Positions 43,054 to 56,453 of a DNA stretch of 64,000 bases are shown here, piece after piece; within the stretch, counting starts at the first letter, position 1; every line of letters starts with the position of its first letter. The notes beneath the pieces were generated by a model that searched no databases, was not told where the DNA came from, and worked only from the letters and a program-made list of their open reading frames with translations. Origin of the DNA: Rhodothermus marinus DSM 4252. GTDB lineage: Bacteria; Bacteroidota; Rhodothermia; Rhodothermales; Rhodothermaceae. A program made the position numbers and the translations under genes. The DNA is taken from positions 2,770,874 through 2,834,873 of the forward strand of contig NC_013501.1 of NCBI RefSeq assembly GCF_000024845.1, read 5' to 3'.

Positions 43054-43494
43054 TTATTCGTTGGGCATGGCCGGCATGCGGGCGGCGTCCGAAGGCGGCT
43101 GCGACTGCTGCTGCAGGGCCCGCATGTCGTTGTACTTCGAAGGGCACTTCATCAGGATCTCGCGGGCGTGGAACACGTCGCCTCGCATGCGTCCCATCAC
43201 CACGAGCTGCTCGGCATCCTCGAAGTTGGCCGGCTTGGGATTCGGATATTCGACGCGTCGTACCGTACCCGCCGCATCCCGCATGTAGAACGTGAACACG
43301 TTCCGCGCCGGATCGTAACGCACGGGCCGCTCGCGCACCCACTGGCCCACCACGTGCGCCTCGGACCCGCTGGCGGCCGCTTCTTCAAAATTCATATATC
43401 CGCCCACCTTTTCTCCAAAGCTCAGCATGACCATGGCGAAAAAGCCGCCCAGCAGGACGACGCCGACGATCGTTTTCATCAACCGCTTATTCAT
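43054..43494 (-). CDS. ccmE: Cytochrome c maturation heme chaperone CcmE, CXXXY type
   Basis: 146 residues. One N-terminal membrane anchor (LMKTIVGVVLLGGFFAMVML) then an OB-fold heme-binding domain (VVGQWVRERPVRYD, FTFYMRD, QLVVMGRM). The heme-attachment site reads C117-PSK-Y121 rather than the His-xxx-Tyr of Escherichia coli CcmE, placing it in the CXXXY variant known from archaea and some sulfate reducers. It carries heme from CcmC to CcmF/H. Overlaps the ccmD-like gene by 4 nt. Confidence 0.9.
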   Translation of the reverse strand: MNKRLMKTIVGVVLLGGFFAMVMLSFGEKVGGYMNFEEAAASGSEAHVVGQWVRERPVRYDPARNVFTFYMRDAAGTVRRVEYPNPKPANFEDAEQLVVMGRMRGDVFHAREILMKCPSKYNDMRALQQQSQPPSDAARMPAMPNE

Positions 43495-43757
43495 GACGAC
43501 AACCCCGTGTTGGCTTCCGGGAGACGTTCCTGCAACGTGCGTTCCAGGCGGTCAAGTTTCCGATCGGTTCGGAAAATGAACAGAATCAATCCGAACCAGA
43601 TGATCAGCACGACGGCCAGCACCACGTAGAGCTTGTCTTCGGCCAGCATGACGCGCTCGATGCCCTGCGGGGGCTTTGTGGGGACGTCCGCCGTGGCCCA
43701 GATCGTATCGTAGGGCGTGGCAATGCCCGTCGTATCGGTCAGCGCCTGCAACTTCAT
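43491..43757 (-). CDS. CcmD-like small membrane protein
   Basis: 88 residues. One membrane span (KLYVVLAVVLIIWFGLILFIF) followed by a short charged cytoplasmic tail (RTDRKLDRLERTLQERLPE), the CcmD layout, and located between ccmC and ccmE with 4-nt overlaps on both sides. The N-terminal ~40 residues are an extra periplasmic segment. CcmD releases holo-CcmE from the CcmABC exporter. Sequence identity is too weak to be sure by itself; context carries the call. Confidence 0.7.
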   Translation of the reverse strand: MKLQALTDTTGIATPYDTIWATADVPTKPPQGIERVMLAEDKLYVVLAVVLIIWFGLILFIFRTDRKLDRLERTLQERLPEANTGLSS

Positions 43758-44482
43758 GATTCCGGCTCCAGCATGGTGGCTTTGCGCATTTCCAGTCGCC
43801 GCTCCAGCAGGGCCAGCCGCACCCGTTGCGTGTAGAGCACCCAGAACAGCCCGATGAACCCGAGCACGGCCGGATAGAACACCAGCCGCATGATCGGGTG
43901 CGTGATGTCGCTGAAGGCCGGATTGCCCTCGGCGCCCGGATGCAGGCTTTCCATCTGGCGCGGCAAGACGTACAGCAAAAACGGCATGGTGACAAAGGCG
44001 AACAGGTTGTAGACGGCCGCCACACGCCCGCGCTTTTCGGGATCCTCGACGGCGCTCCGGAGCACGAAGTAGGCGCCGTAGATCAAAAGCTGGATGACCA
44101 CAAAGGATTGCTTCGGGTCAAAATTCCACCAGAGCGACGTGCCCAGATACCAGGTAAAGCGTGCCCAGACGATCCCGGTGGCCAGTCCGAGCAGTCCGAA
44201 GACGATGCCCACCCGCGCCGCCTCCCGCGCCCGCAGATCTCGAACGGGATCGCCCGATTGCAGATAGCGCAGCGAGTGGTAGGCCGACACCAGTGCGGCG
44301 GCCATCAGCGTGAACCACATCGGCACGTGGAAATACAGGTTGCGCGCCGTGTGCTCCAGGATGTGAATGCGGGGAATGCGCAGCAGGAAGGCGCCCAGCA
44401 CGACGAGCGTCAGCCACACGACGACGGCGTTCCGGATCAGCCGGTAGCGCCGCAGGTTCACGATGGATGCCGTTTCGGCCAT
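43754..44482 (-). CDS. ccmC: Heme exporter/handling protein CcmC
   Basis: 242 residues, six membrane spans. Family features: the N-terminal periplasmic His motif in NLYFHVPMWFTLMAAALVSAYHSL, the Trp-rich loop FTWYLGTSLWWNFDPKQS, and a second His region (ESLHPGAEGNPAFSDITHPIMR). It loads heme onto CcmE. The Trp loop ends WNFDPKQS where CcmC of E. coli has WWxxWDPRLT, a common Bacteroidota form. ATG at 44482 is 2 nt past the ccmB stop; the longer open frame reaching 45334 overlaps ccmB and is not used. Confidence 0.88.
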   Translation of the reverse strand: MAETASIVNLRRYRLIRNAVVVWLTLVVLGAFLLRIPRIHILEHTARNLYFHVPMWFTLMAAALVSAYHSLRYLQSGDPVRDLRAREAARVGIVFGLLGLATGIVWARFTWYLGTSLWWNFDPKQSFVVIQLLIYGAYFVLRSAVEDPEKRGRVAAVYNLFAFVTMPFLLYVLPRQMESLHPGAEGNPAFSDITHPIMRLVFYPAVLGFIGLFWVLYTQRVRLALLERRLEMRKATMLEPES

Positions 44483-44484
44483 GG

Positions 44485-45162
44485 TCAGTCCAGCCAGATG
44501 TAATCGAACAGGAGCACGGCCGCCGTGATGACGGCTCCGCCGAAGCCCACAAGCGTCAGCAGTTCGTCCGTGGCCGCCGCCCAGCCTTCGGCCACCAGCA
44601 GCGCGCTGCGCGTGGCCTCGACGGCCGACAGCAGCAGCGGCACGAGCACCGGAAACAGCAGCACGGGCAACAGGGCCCCGCGGCCGCCGGCCGCCCGCGC
44701 GATCAGGGCGCTCAGCAGCGTGGTGGCGCCTGCCAGCCCGATCGATCCCAGCAGGAGCGTCAGGGCCAGCAGGCCCGGCCAGGCCACCTGCACCCGCAGC
44801 AACACGGCAAACGCCCCCACCGCCACCAGGTTCAGCGCCAGCAGCAGCACGAAGTTCACCAGCAGCTTGCCGGCATAGACGGCGCCCGGCCGCAGGTTGA
44901 GCTGGAGCAAAAGCATCGTGCCCCGCTCCTCCTCGCTGATGAAGGCCCGGCCCAGGCCGACCGCCGCGGCAAACAGCAGCACCGTCCACAGCAGGGCCGC
45001 CTGCACACGCGCGCTCAGCGGCGTCGGACCCACCGCAAACGCCATCACCACGAGCGCCCCCAGCGCGAACAGCAGCAGCATGTTGATCGCGTAGCGGGCC
45101 CGCAGTTCCAGCTTGATGTCCTTTTCGAAGACGGCCCAGAATCCGCGCAGCCAGGCCTTCAT
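44485..45162 (-). CDS. ccmB: Heme exporter subunit CcmB
   Basis: 225 residues, six membrane spans (LLLFALGALVVMAFAV; ALLWTVLLFAAAVGLGRAF; LLVNFVLLLALNLVAVGAF; LLALTLLLGSIGLAGAT; PVLLFPVLVPLLLSAV; VITAAVLLFDYIWLD). SEEERGTMLLLQL and the closing FDYIW match CcmB. Permease partner of CcmA; no ccmA is in this window. ATG at 45162 is chosen over an in-frame TTG at 45201 because the latter overlaps the promoter -7 box at 45199-45206. Confidence 0.88.
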   Translation of the reverse strand: MKAWLRGFWAVFEKDIKLELRARYAINMLLLFALGALVVMAFAVGPTPLSARVQAALLWTVLLFAAAVGLGRAFISEEERGTMLLLQLNLRPGAVYAGKLLVNFVLLLALNLVAVGAFAVLLRVQVAWPGLLALTLLLGSIGLAGATTLLSALIARAAGGRGALLPVLLFPVLVPLLLSAVEATRSALLVAEGWAAATDELLTLVGFGGAVITAAVLLFDYIWLD

Positions 45163-45198
45163 ACAAGCAGTCGTTTCGTACCTTCCATGCGAATCGTT

Positions 45199-45206
45199 CA
45201 AAGATA
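45199..45206 (-). promoter_or_regulatory. Bacteroidota-type -7 box of the ccm operon
   Basis: TATCTTTG on the minus strand, an exact TAnnTTTG, ~37 nt before the ccmB ATG. A T-rich stretch (TTTTCTTC) lies about 18 nt further upstream in place of a clear TTG. Confidence 0.55.
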
Positions 45207-45236
45207 CAGGACCGCAGAAGAAAATCCGCCGAAGAA

Positions 45237-46244
45237 ATGACCGAAGATCGCATGCTCGGGGCCCTGATGGGCACGGCCGTGGGCGACGCGCTGGGCATGC
45301 CCGTCGAGGGCCTCAGCCACACGAACGTCCGCACCTACTACAGAGGGATCAAGCAGTACGAGCCGGACCGGCACCGCCGCGACCTGACGGCCGGTCAGTG
45401 GACCGACGACACGCAGTTCACCTTTGCGCTGGCCGAAGCGCTGACCGACTGGCTGCGGGCGACCGATCACCCGTACCGCTTCGACGCGGCGCTTGCCGAA
45501 CGCCTGGCCGCCGCCTACGTGGCGCTACTGCCCGAAGCCCGGCGCTGGGGACCGACGAGCCGGGCGGCCGTCGAGCGCCTGGCCGCGGGCACGCCCTGGA
45601 CCGAAGCGGGCGACGCTGCCCATCCGTCCAACGGCGCCGCCATGCGGGCCGCACCGCTGGGCGTCTGGTGGGCGGCGCTCGAGATCCCCTTTGCGCAGGC
45701 GCTGGCGTTCCTCCGGGCCGTGCTGGAAGTCACGCACCGCCACCCCGCGGCGCTGGTGGCCGGCATCGGACAGGCCTTCGCCGTGGCCGAGGTGCTGCGC
45801 ACGTCGCCGGAAGCGTTCGATCCGCCGACCTTCTGGAACCGCCTTCTCGAAGTCGTACAGCGCGCCGAAGCCGAACTCGGCGATACGTCGGCCGCCTGCT
45901 CGCGGCGCCTGGCGTTGCTGGCCGATCACCTGCGCGACTTTCCGCTGGACCTGCAGGACCTCTGCCACGGCACGAGCGCCCGGGCCGACGAGAGCTGGCC
46001 CTTCGCCGTGGCGATGTTCGTCCGCAACCCGGACCTGCTCGAAGCCACGCTGCTGTCGGCCATCAACGTCGGGGGCGACGCCGACACCGTGGGCGCCATG
46101 GTAGGCGCCCTGCTCGGCGCCCGGCACGGCTGGCACGCCTTTCCCGACGTCTGGCGTCGCGAACTGGAAGCCGCCGACCGCCTCGAAGCCAGCGCGCGCG
46201 CCTTCCTTCAGGCCCTGCAGACCGCCAGAACGGAACCGCACTGA
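45237..46244 (+). CDS. ADP-ribosylglycohydrolase (DraG) family protein
   Basis: 335 residues. Dinuclear-metal signatures: GTAVGDALGMPVEG near the N-terminus, WTDDTQFTFALAEAL (~60-75) with the DDT metal ligands, and GGDADTVGAMVGALLGARHG (~280) with the late Asp pair. Removes ADP-ribose from proteins, nucleic acids or small molecules; target unknown. Divergent from the ccm operon with a 74-bp gap. An ATG at 45252 is an alternative start. Confidence 0.88.
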   Translation: MTEDRMLGALMGTAVGDALGMPVEGLSHTNVRTYYRGIKQYEPDRHRRDLTAGQWTDDTQFTFALAEALTDWLRATDHPYRFDAALAERLAAAYVALLPEARRWGPTSRAAVERLAAGTPWTEAGDAAHPSNGAAMRAAPLGVWWAALEIPFAQALAFLRAVLEVTHRHPAALVAGIGQAFAVAEVLRTSPEAFDPPTFWNRLLEVVQRAEAELGDTSAACSRRLALLADHLRDFPLDLQDLCHGTSARADESWPFAVAMFVRNPDLLEATLLSAINVGGDADTVGAMVGALLGARHGWHAFPDVWRRELEAADRLEASARAFLQALQTARTEPH

Positions 46245-46293
46245 CCGAATCACAGAGGAGTCGCCTCCCAAAAGATCTTCGTCTCGGAGACCC

Positions 46294-46884
46294 TTATCGG
46301 AAATCAGCCAGGGCGGCCCGGAGCTGCCGGAGCGCCTGGGTCATCTGATTCTCCACGGTCTTCGGACTGATGCCCAGCACTTCGGCCGCCTCCCGATAGG
46401 TCAGGTCCTGCAGAAAACACAGTTCGAAGACGGCGCGGCGGCGTTCAGGAAGCCGGGCGATCGCTTCCTCGAGCCGCGCCCGGAGCAACGCAGCGTCGGT
46501 CTGGCGGTCCGCTCCCGGCGAGGGATCCGACAGCTCCGGCAATGCCTCGTCCGAATGCAACCGACGCGTGTCCCGGAAGTGGTTCAGCGCCCGGTTGTGC
46601 CCGATCCGGAACAGAAACGCCCGGAGCGAGCGGTTCGGATCGATCTGCGTCCGGCGCTCCCAGATGGCCAGAAACGCCTGCTGCACCAGGTCTTCGGCCA
46701 CCTCCGGTGCGACGCCCATCCGTTCCAGGTAGTGCAACAGAAACGCATGATAGCGTTCGAAAAACATACGGAACGCCTGCTGGTCTCCATTTCGGATGCG
46801 CCGGGCCAGTTCGGCGTCGTCGAGCACGCCGACGGCGCCCTGTCGGGCCAGCAGCAGTAACAGTCCGAGCGTTGCGTCCGTCAT
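46294..46884 (-). CDS. ECF-type RNA polymerase sigma factor
   Basis: 196 residues. Sigma region 2 (LARRIRNGDQQAFRMFFERYHAF, EDLVQQAFLAIWERR) and region 4 helix-turn-helix (LPERRRAVFELCFLQDLTYREAAEVLGISPKTVENQ). Resembles the Bacteroidota expansion of ECF sigma factors. Start at 46884 (MTDATLG) preferred; the upstream 33 codons to 46983 look untranslated. No FecR-like or other anti-sigma gene is adjacent, so its control and regulon are unknown. Convergent with the DraG-family gene (49-bp gap). Confidence 0.88.
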   Translation of the reverse strand: MTDATLGLLLLLARQGAVGVLDDAELARRIRNGDQQAFRMFFERYHAFLLHYLERMGVAPEVAEDLVQQAFLAIWERRTQIDPNRSLRAFLFRIGHNRALNHFRDTRRLHSDEALPELSDPSPGADRQTDAALLRARLEEAIARLPERRRAVFELCFLQDLTYREAAEVLGISPKTVENQMTQALRQLRAALADFR

Positions 46885-47096
46885 GGTCTTCGCGGCGGTT
46901 CCCCCGCCGGGTATCGGCAAAAACAGCGCCGGTTGAAGGCGCAGGGCGCCAGGCGCAAGCCATAAACGCGCTTTTACTGGCACTTACAAGCCATATACGG
47001 CCGGCCCCGCTTCATAAACACGCACGGGCGTTCGTCAGGTTGTGCCTATACTGTTTTGCCGTTTGAACAATTTTCGCACACCTGTCGGAGACGGGC

Positions 47097-48002
47097 ATGG
47101 CAAGGACCTTTCAGGTGCTGGGCATCGGCCTCGGGCTGATGGTGGGACTGGTGGTGCTCTGGATCGGCGCTGTTTACCTCATTTCCGGTCGCCATCTGCA
47201 ACAGGAGTACACGCTCCACGCCGTCAACCTGACGGTGGCCGACGACTCTGCCACGCTGGCACGTGGGCGCCACGTGGCCACGATCCGGGGTTGCATGGAC
47301 TGTCACGGCATGGACTTCGGCGGCCAGATCTTCATCGACGATCCACTGCTGGGCCGCTTTGCCGGCCCCAACCTGACCCGCGGCGGACGGGGTGCTGTGC
47401 TGACCGTGGCCGACTGGGAGCGGGCCGTCCGCCATGGCGTCCGGAGCGACGGCCGTCCTCTACGCTTCATGCCGGCCATCGAGTACAACCAGCTCAGCGA
47501 CGAAGACCTGACGGCGCTGATCGCCTACGTGCGTCACCTGTCGCCGGTGGACCGCTCCGATGTGCCGATCCGAATCGGTCCCCTGGGCCGCATGCTGCAC
47601 GTGACGGGCAACCTGCCGCTGTTGCTCACCGCCCGGCTGATCGACCACGACGCCCCGCACCGGCCGACCCCGCCCTATGGCCCCACGGCTGAATATGGCG
47701 CCTACCTGGCCAGTTCGTGCGCCGGGTGCCACGGACCAGGCTTCAGCGGCGGCCCCATCCCCGGCGTCCCGCCCGAATGGCCTCCGGCCTCCAACCTGAC
47801 GCCCGACCCGGAAACGGGGCTGGGTACCTGGACCGAAGCCGACTTCATGCGCGCACTCCGCGAAGGCCGGCGCCCCGACGGCTCGGCCATCGATGCCCGG
47901 TACATGCCCATCCGGTTCACCTCGAAGATGACCGACGTCGAAATCCGGGCGCTCTGGGCGTTCCTCCAGACCCTGCCGCCAACTCCGGAAGGGAACCACT
48001 GA
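47097..48002 (+). CDS. Diheme cytochrome c, membrane-anchored
   Basis: 301 residues. N-terminal anchor (VLGIGLGLMVGLVVLWIGAVYLI), then two class-I cytochrome c domains. Heme sites: C66-MD-C-H70 with a probable axial Met in RFMPAIEYN, and C208-AG-C-H212 with RYMPIRF. An electron carrier in the periplasm, perhaps partner of a dehydrogenase encoded elsewhere. GGAG lies 6 nt before ATG. It would need the Ccm system encoded 2 kb away. Followed by a 228-bp gap before typA. Confidence 0.88.
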   Translation: MARTFQVLGIGLGLMVGLVVLWIGAVYLISGRHLQQEYTLHAVNLTVADDSATLARGRHVATIRGCMDCHGMDFGGQIFIDDPLLGRFAGPNLTRGGRGAVLTVADWERAVRHGVRSDGRPLRFMPAIEYNQLSDEDLTALIAYVRHLSPVDRSDVPIRIGPLGRMLHVTGNLPLLLTARLIDHDAPHRPTPPYGPTAEYGAYLASSCAGCHGPGFSGGPIPGVPPEWPPASNLTPDPETGLGTWTEADFMRALREGRRPDGSAIDARYMPIRFTSKMTDVEIRALWAFLQTLPPTPEGNH

Positions 48003-48230
48003 ACCGGGGCAATGCACGCATCCGGATCGGGCACACACGCGGTGTGCCCCTGCCGCATCCATTCTTTCCGATTGCGGCACGCGCCAACCGCCTCGCTCCC
48101 GCATTTTCCCGAGCAGCTACAGCGTTTTCCTTTCTCAAAACACGAAAAAAACCGGAACCTTTCTCCGGGCCGCGCGAAAGACAGCGGCCCTGCAGCAAAC
48201 GGGCGTCTCTTTTCAGACTCGGTACGTGCA

Positions 48231-50057
<1,827 letters not shown>

Positions 50058-50068
50058 AGTCGGACGCA

Positions 50069-50374
50069 ATGCTGCACCGCCGGGCTCAGGAAGTACAGGT
50101 TACCGACAAAAAACTGATCGTCGCGCTGGAAGACGGCCGCACCCTTAGCGTTCCACTGACCTGGTTCCCCCGGCTGCTGCATGGTACCCCCGAAGAGCGG
50201 GCAAACTGGCGTTTCATCGGCAACGGTGAAGGCATTCACTGGCCCGATCTGGACGAAGATATTGAGGTAGCCCATTTGCTGGCCGGCATTCCTTCTCAGG
50301 AAAGTCAACATGCCCTCCAGCACTGGCTGCAGCAGCGACGCAAAGAGACAGCTTTACGACGGCGCGAGGCATAG
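50069..50374 (+). CDS. DUF2442 domain protein
   Basis: 101 residues. VTDKKLIVALEDGRTLSVPLTWFPRL and the hallmark NGEGIHWPDLDEDIEVAHLLAG match DUF2442, small proteins often found as partners in type II toxin-antitoxin-like pairs with DUF4160. No DUF4160 gene is adjacent here. It starts 12 nt after the typA stop and is probably co-transcribed with it. Its last codons form part of a terminator. Function unknown. Confidence 0.85.
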   Translation: MLHRRAQEVQVTDKKLIVALEDGRTLSVPLTWFPRLLHGTPEERANWRFIGNGEGIHWPDLDEDIEVAHLLAGIPSQESQHALQHWLQQRRKETALRRREA

Positions 50375-50387
50375 CGCCGCCTTTTTT
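50360..50387 (+). terminator. Rho-independent terminator of typA-DUF2442
   Basis: CGGCGC (50360-50365) pairs with GCGCCG (50374-50379) across an 8-nt loop, then CC and TTTTTT (50382-50387). The left arm lies in the last codons of the DUF2442 gene. Confidence 0.8.
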
Positions 50388-50402
50388 ATCCACGTTATTT
50401 CC

Positions 50403-50521
50403 GCGTTCCCTTTAAACCGTCAGGCGCAGCCGGCAACGCTTAACGGCACTCCGCTCCGCTTCGTGTCGGACTACGCGCATCAACGGGAAACGCCCGCCAC
50501 GAGGGGGCGTTGCATTTTTTT
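50403..50521 (+). promoter_or_regulatory. Candidate riboswitch/attenuator leader of metH
   Basis: A terminator hairpin AACGCCC (50489-50495) / GGGCGTT (50505-50511) followed by GCA and seven T (50515-50521) lies 30 nt before the metH ATG. Upstream, GCAACGC (50433-50439) is an exact complement of GCGTTGC (50507-50513), which would break the terminator. The same upstream segment can instead pair inside helix GCGTT (50403-50407) / AACGC (50435-50439), and loop CCGT (50417-50420) can pair with ACGG (50443-50446), an H-type pseudoknot. So closing the pseudoknot would free the terminator. Consistent with a ligand-sensing OFF switch; aptamer class not identified. Confidence 0.5.
50443..50475. repeat. 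Dispersed hairpin repeat, copy 1
   Basis: 33 bp, 27 identical to 57993-58025. Forms CGGCAC/GTGTCG (50444-50449/50463-50468) with a 13-nt loop TCCGCTCCGCTTC. Confidence 0.6.
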
Positions 50522-50551
50522 CACACAGACCGGTATTTATCGAAAAGACCG

Positions 50552-54262
<3,711 letters not shown>

Positions 54263-54295
54263 AATACAACTACGAACGCGTTAATCCCCACCAGG

Positions 54296-56284
54296 TCACG
54301 ACTGGGACACCGGAGCGGTCACGGGCGCTGCGGGGAGCCAGATCGTAAACCGGCTGCCCCTGCCGGGCGTGCTCTCGACTTCGATCCGGCCGCCCATGAT
54401 CTCCACGAAGCGACGGGCCACAGCCAGTCCCAGACCCAGTCCTTCGTGCGTGCGGCCGATGCCGCTGGAAGCCTGCCAGAACTCGTCGAATACGTGCGGG
54501 AGCGCTGCTTCGGGAATCCCGATGCCCGTATCCTCGACCACAATGCCCACCTGATCCTCCACCTGCCGGAAGCGGACAGTCACCCCGCCCCGCTCGGTGA
54601 ACTTGATCGCGTTGTCCAGCAGGTGCTCGACGGCACGTTCGAGCAGCTCCGGATCGGCCCAGACCGCCACACCGGGCGCCTGCTGCACCCGAAACTTCAA
54701 TCCCTTCTGCTCGGCCCGTGCCCGATAGGTGGCCATCAGCGGTCGAAGACGCTCGGGTAGAAGCAGGCGTTCCCGGCCGGCCTTCAGCGTCTGCGCTTCG
54801 AGCTGCGCCAGATCCATGACCTCTTCCATCAGATGTAACAGCCGCCGCCCCCCATCGGCGATCAATTGCGCAAATTCGTGAAAGAGCGTGCCGGGCGCGG
54901 CTTCTTCGCGGATCACGTCGGCAAAGCCGATCACCGTCGTGAGCGGCGTGCGCAGTTCGTGGCTCAGGTTGGTGAGCAGCGTCGATTTGAGCCGGTTCAT
55001 GGCCTCGGCTTCTTCACGAGCGCGGATCAGCTCGGCTTCGTGCTGCAGGCGCTCGGTCAGATCGCGCACGATCAGCAGACTTTCGGCCGAGGCCTCCGAC
55101 GTCAGCGTCGTGCGCGACAGTTCGGCCATAAAGTGCGTGCCGTCGCAGCGGACGGCTTCGAGCTGCACGGGTTCGTCCGTCGTGGCCGGCACTTCGCGCA
55201 GGCCCGGAAGCAGCCGGGCGACCGGCTGCCCGAGGATGTCGGCGGCCCGACAGGCAAAGAGCCGCTCGGCCATCCGGTTGAAAAGCGTGACGCGCTGCTC
55301 GGCATCCAGCAGCAGAATGGCGTCGCCGGCCTGTTCGAGCACGGCCGTCAGTTGCCGCTCGCGCGTCTGCAGCAACGCCTGCTGGCGGGCCCGCTCCAGC
55401 GCCACGGCGGTCAGATGCGTGGCCAGGGCGACCAGTTCGCGGTCCTGCGCGTCCGGCCGGCGTGGCTCCCGGTAGTAGAGCGCGAAGGTGCCTAGTACCG
55501 TACCGTCGGACGCCAGCACAGGCGTCGACCAGCAGGCCCGCAGGCCATGCGCCAGCGCAAACGCCCGGTAGGGTTCCCAGCGGGGATCGGTGGCGATGTC
55601 CTCGGTGATCACCTCGGTGCGGTAATAGGCGGCCGTACCGCACGTGCCGGCCGCCGGACCGATCTGCCGGCCGTCGATCGCCCGGCGATAGGCTTCGGGG
55701 AGGCTCGGCGCCGCCCCGTGATAGACGCGATCGCCCCGCAGCATCAGAATGGAAACCAGGGCGCCGGAGGCGCTCTCCGACTCGATCCAGCGGGCAATTT
55801 CTTCCAGAACCGTCTGCAGCGGTGCCCCTCGTGCCATGCGCTCCAGAATGGCCGCCTTCTGCCGGAGCAGGCGCTCGAAGCGGAGCTGGCGCCGTCGCGC
55901 TTTTTCCTGCTGCCACAACTGCGCGGCCAGTTCGGCCAGCGTTTCCAGGTGTAGCCGCTGCTCGGGCCCGAACCGATGTGGCCGCACGTCGGCCAGCGCC
56001 AGCACCCCGGCCTCACCCACCGGTACCCCCGCATAGAAGCGCAACCGAGACACGCCGGCTGCGTCGGTATCTTCCAGCACCAGCGGCGCCTGTCGCGCCC
56101 GCACCTGGGCATCGAGTACGGCCGTGTCGAGCCGAAGCGTCGCGCAGGCTTCCGTTTCCCAGACGTTGTTTTCGAGTTGCAGTCGGACACACGGCACCCG
56201 GAACGCCCCGGACGCCAGTGTCAACAAGGAGCGAATGGCATGGGTAAGCGCATACGCTGTAGAAGCGTCAGTTTGTCCTGTCAT
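54296..56284 (-). CDS. GAF-PAS sensor histidine kinase
   Basis: 662 residues, soluble. Two GAF-like segments (~15-140 and ~170-330; the second with GTCGTAAYYRTEVITEDIATDP, a common GAF signature), PAS (~345-450, LLLDAEQRVTLFNRMAERLF), HisKA with LSHELRTPLTTVIGFAD and HATPase (NAIKFTERGG, VEDTGIGIPEAALPHVF, GLGLGLAVARRFVE). Start 56284 is preferred: GGAGG lies 8 nt upstream of it, and the longer frame to 56374 has no support. Signal unknown. Lies 169 bp downstream of the HDOD regulator gene. Confidence 0.9.
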   Translation of the reverse strand: MTGQTDASTAYALTHAIRSLLTLASGAFRVPCVRLQLENNVWETEACATLRLDTAVLDAQVRARQAPLVLEDTDAAGVSRLRFYAGVPVGEAGVLALADVRPHRFGPEQRLHLETLAELAAQLWQQEKARRRQLRFERLLRQKAAILERMARGAPLQTVLEEIARWIESESASGALVSILMLRGDRVYHGAAPSLPEAYRRAIDGRQIGPAAGTCGTAAYYRTEVITEDIATDPRWEPYRAFALAHGLRACWSTPVLASDGTVLGTFALYYREPRRPDAQDRELVALATHLTAVALERARQQALLQTRERQLTAVLEQAGDAILLLDAEQRVTLFNRMAERLFACRAADILGQPVARLLPGLREVPATTDEPVQLEAVRCDGTHFMAELSRTTLTSEASAESLLIVRDLTERLQHEAELIRAREEAEAMNRLKSTLLTNLSHELRTPLTTVIGFADVIREEAAPGTLFHEFAQLIADGGRRLLHLMEEVMDLAQLEAQTLKAGRERLLLPERLRPLMATYRARAEQKGLKFRVQQAPGVAVWADPELLERAVEHLLDNAIKFTERGGVTVRFRQVEDQVGIVVEDTGIGIPEAALPHVFDEFWQASSGIGRTHEGLGLGLAVARRFVEIMGGRIEVESTPGRGSRFTIWLPAAPVTAPVSQS

Positions 56285-56453
56285 ACCGACCCCCTCCGTG
56301 TCTGGCTTCGCATCCTCGCACAATCCCCGAGGGGCACTACAGGCGAGCGGTACAACGGACCTCAAGCATAACACCCGGGCGACAAATTCGCATGCGCAAC
56401 CCTGCGTACAGAAAGGCCCTTCTTTTAAAGTTTTACGTTTCTAAACTCTGATT

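Noticed and set aside
50389-50488. Classical SAM-I or cobalamin riboswitch in front of metH
   Set aside because: A GCCGGCAAC string resembles part of SAM-I, but the AGAG..GAGGGA and GGUGC..UCC parts are missing, and no B12-box-like sequence was found.
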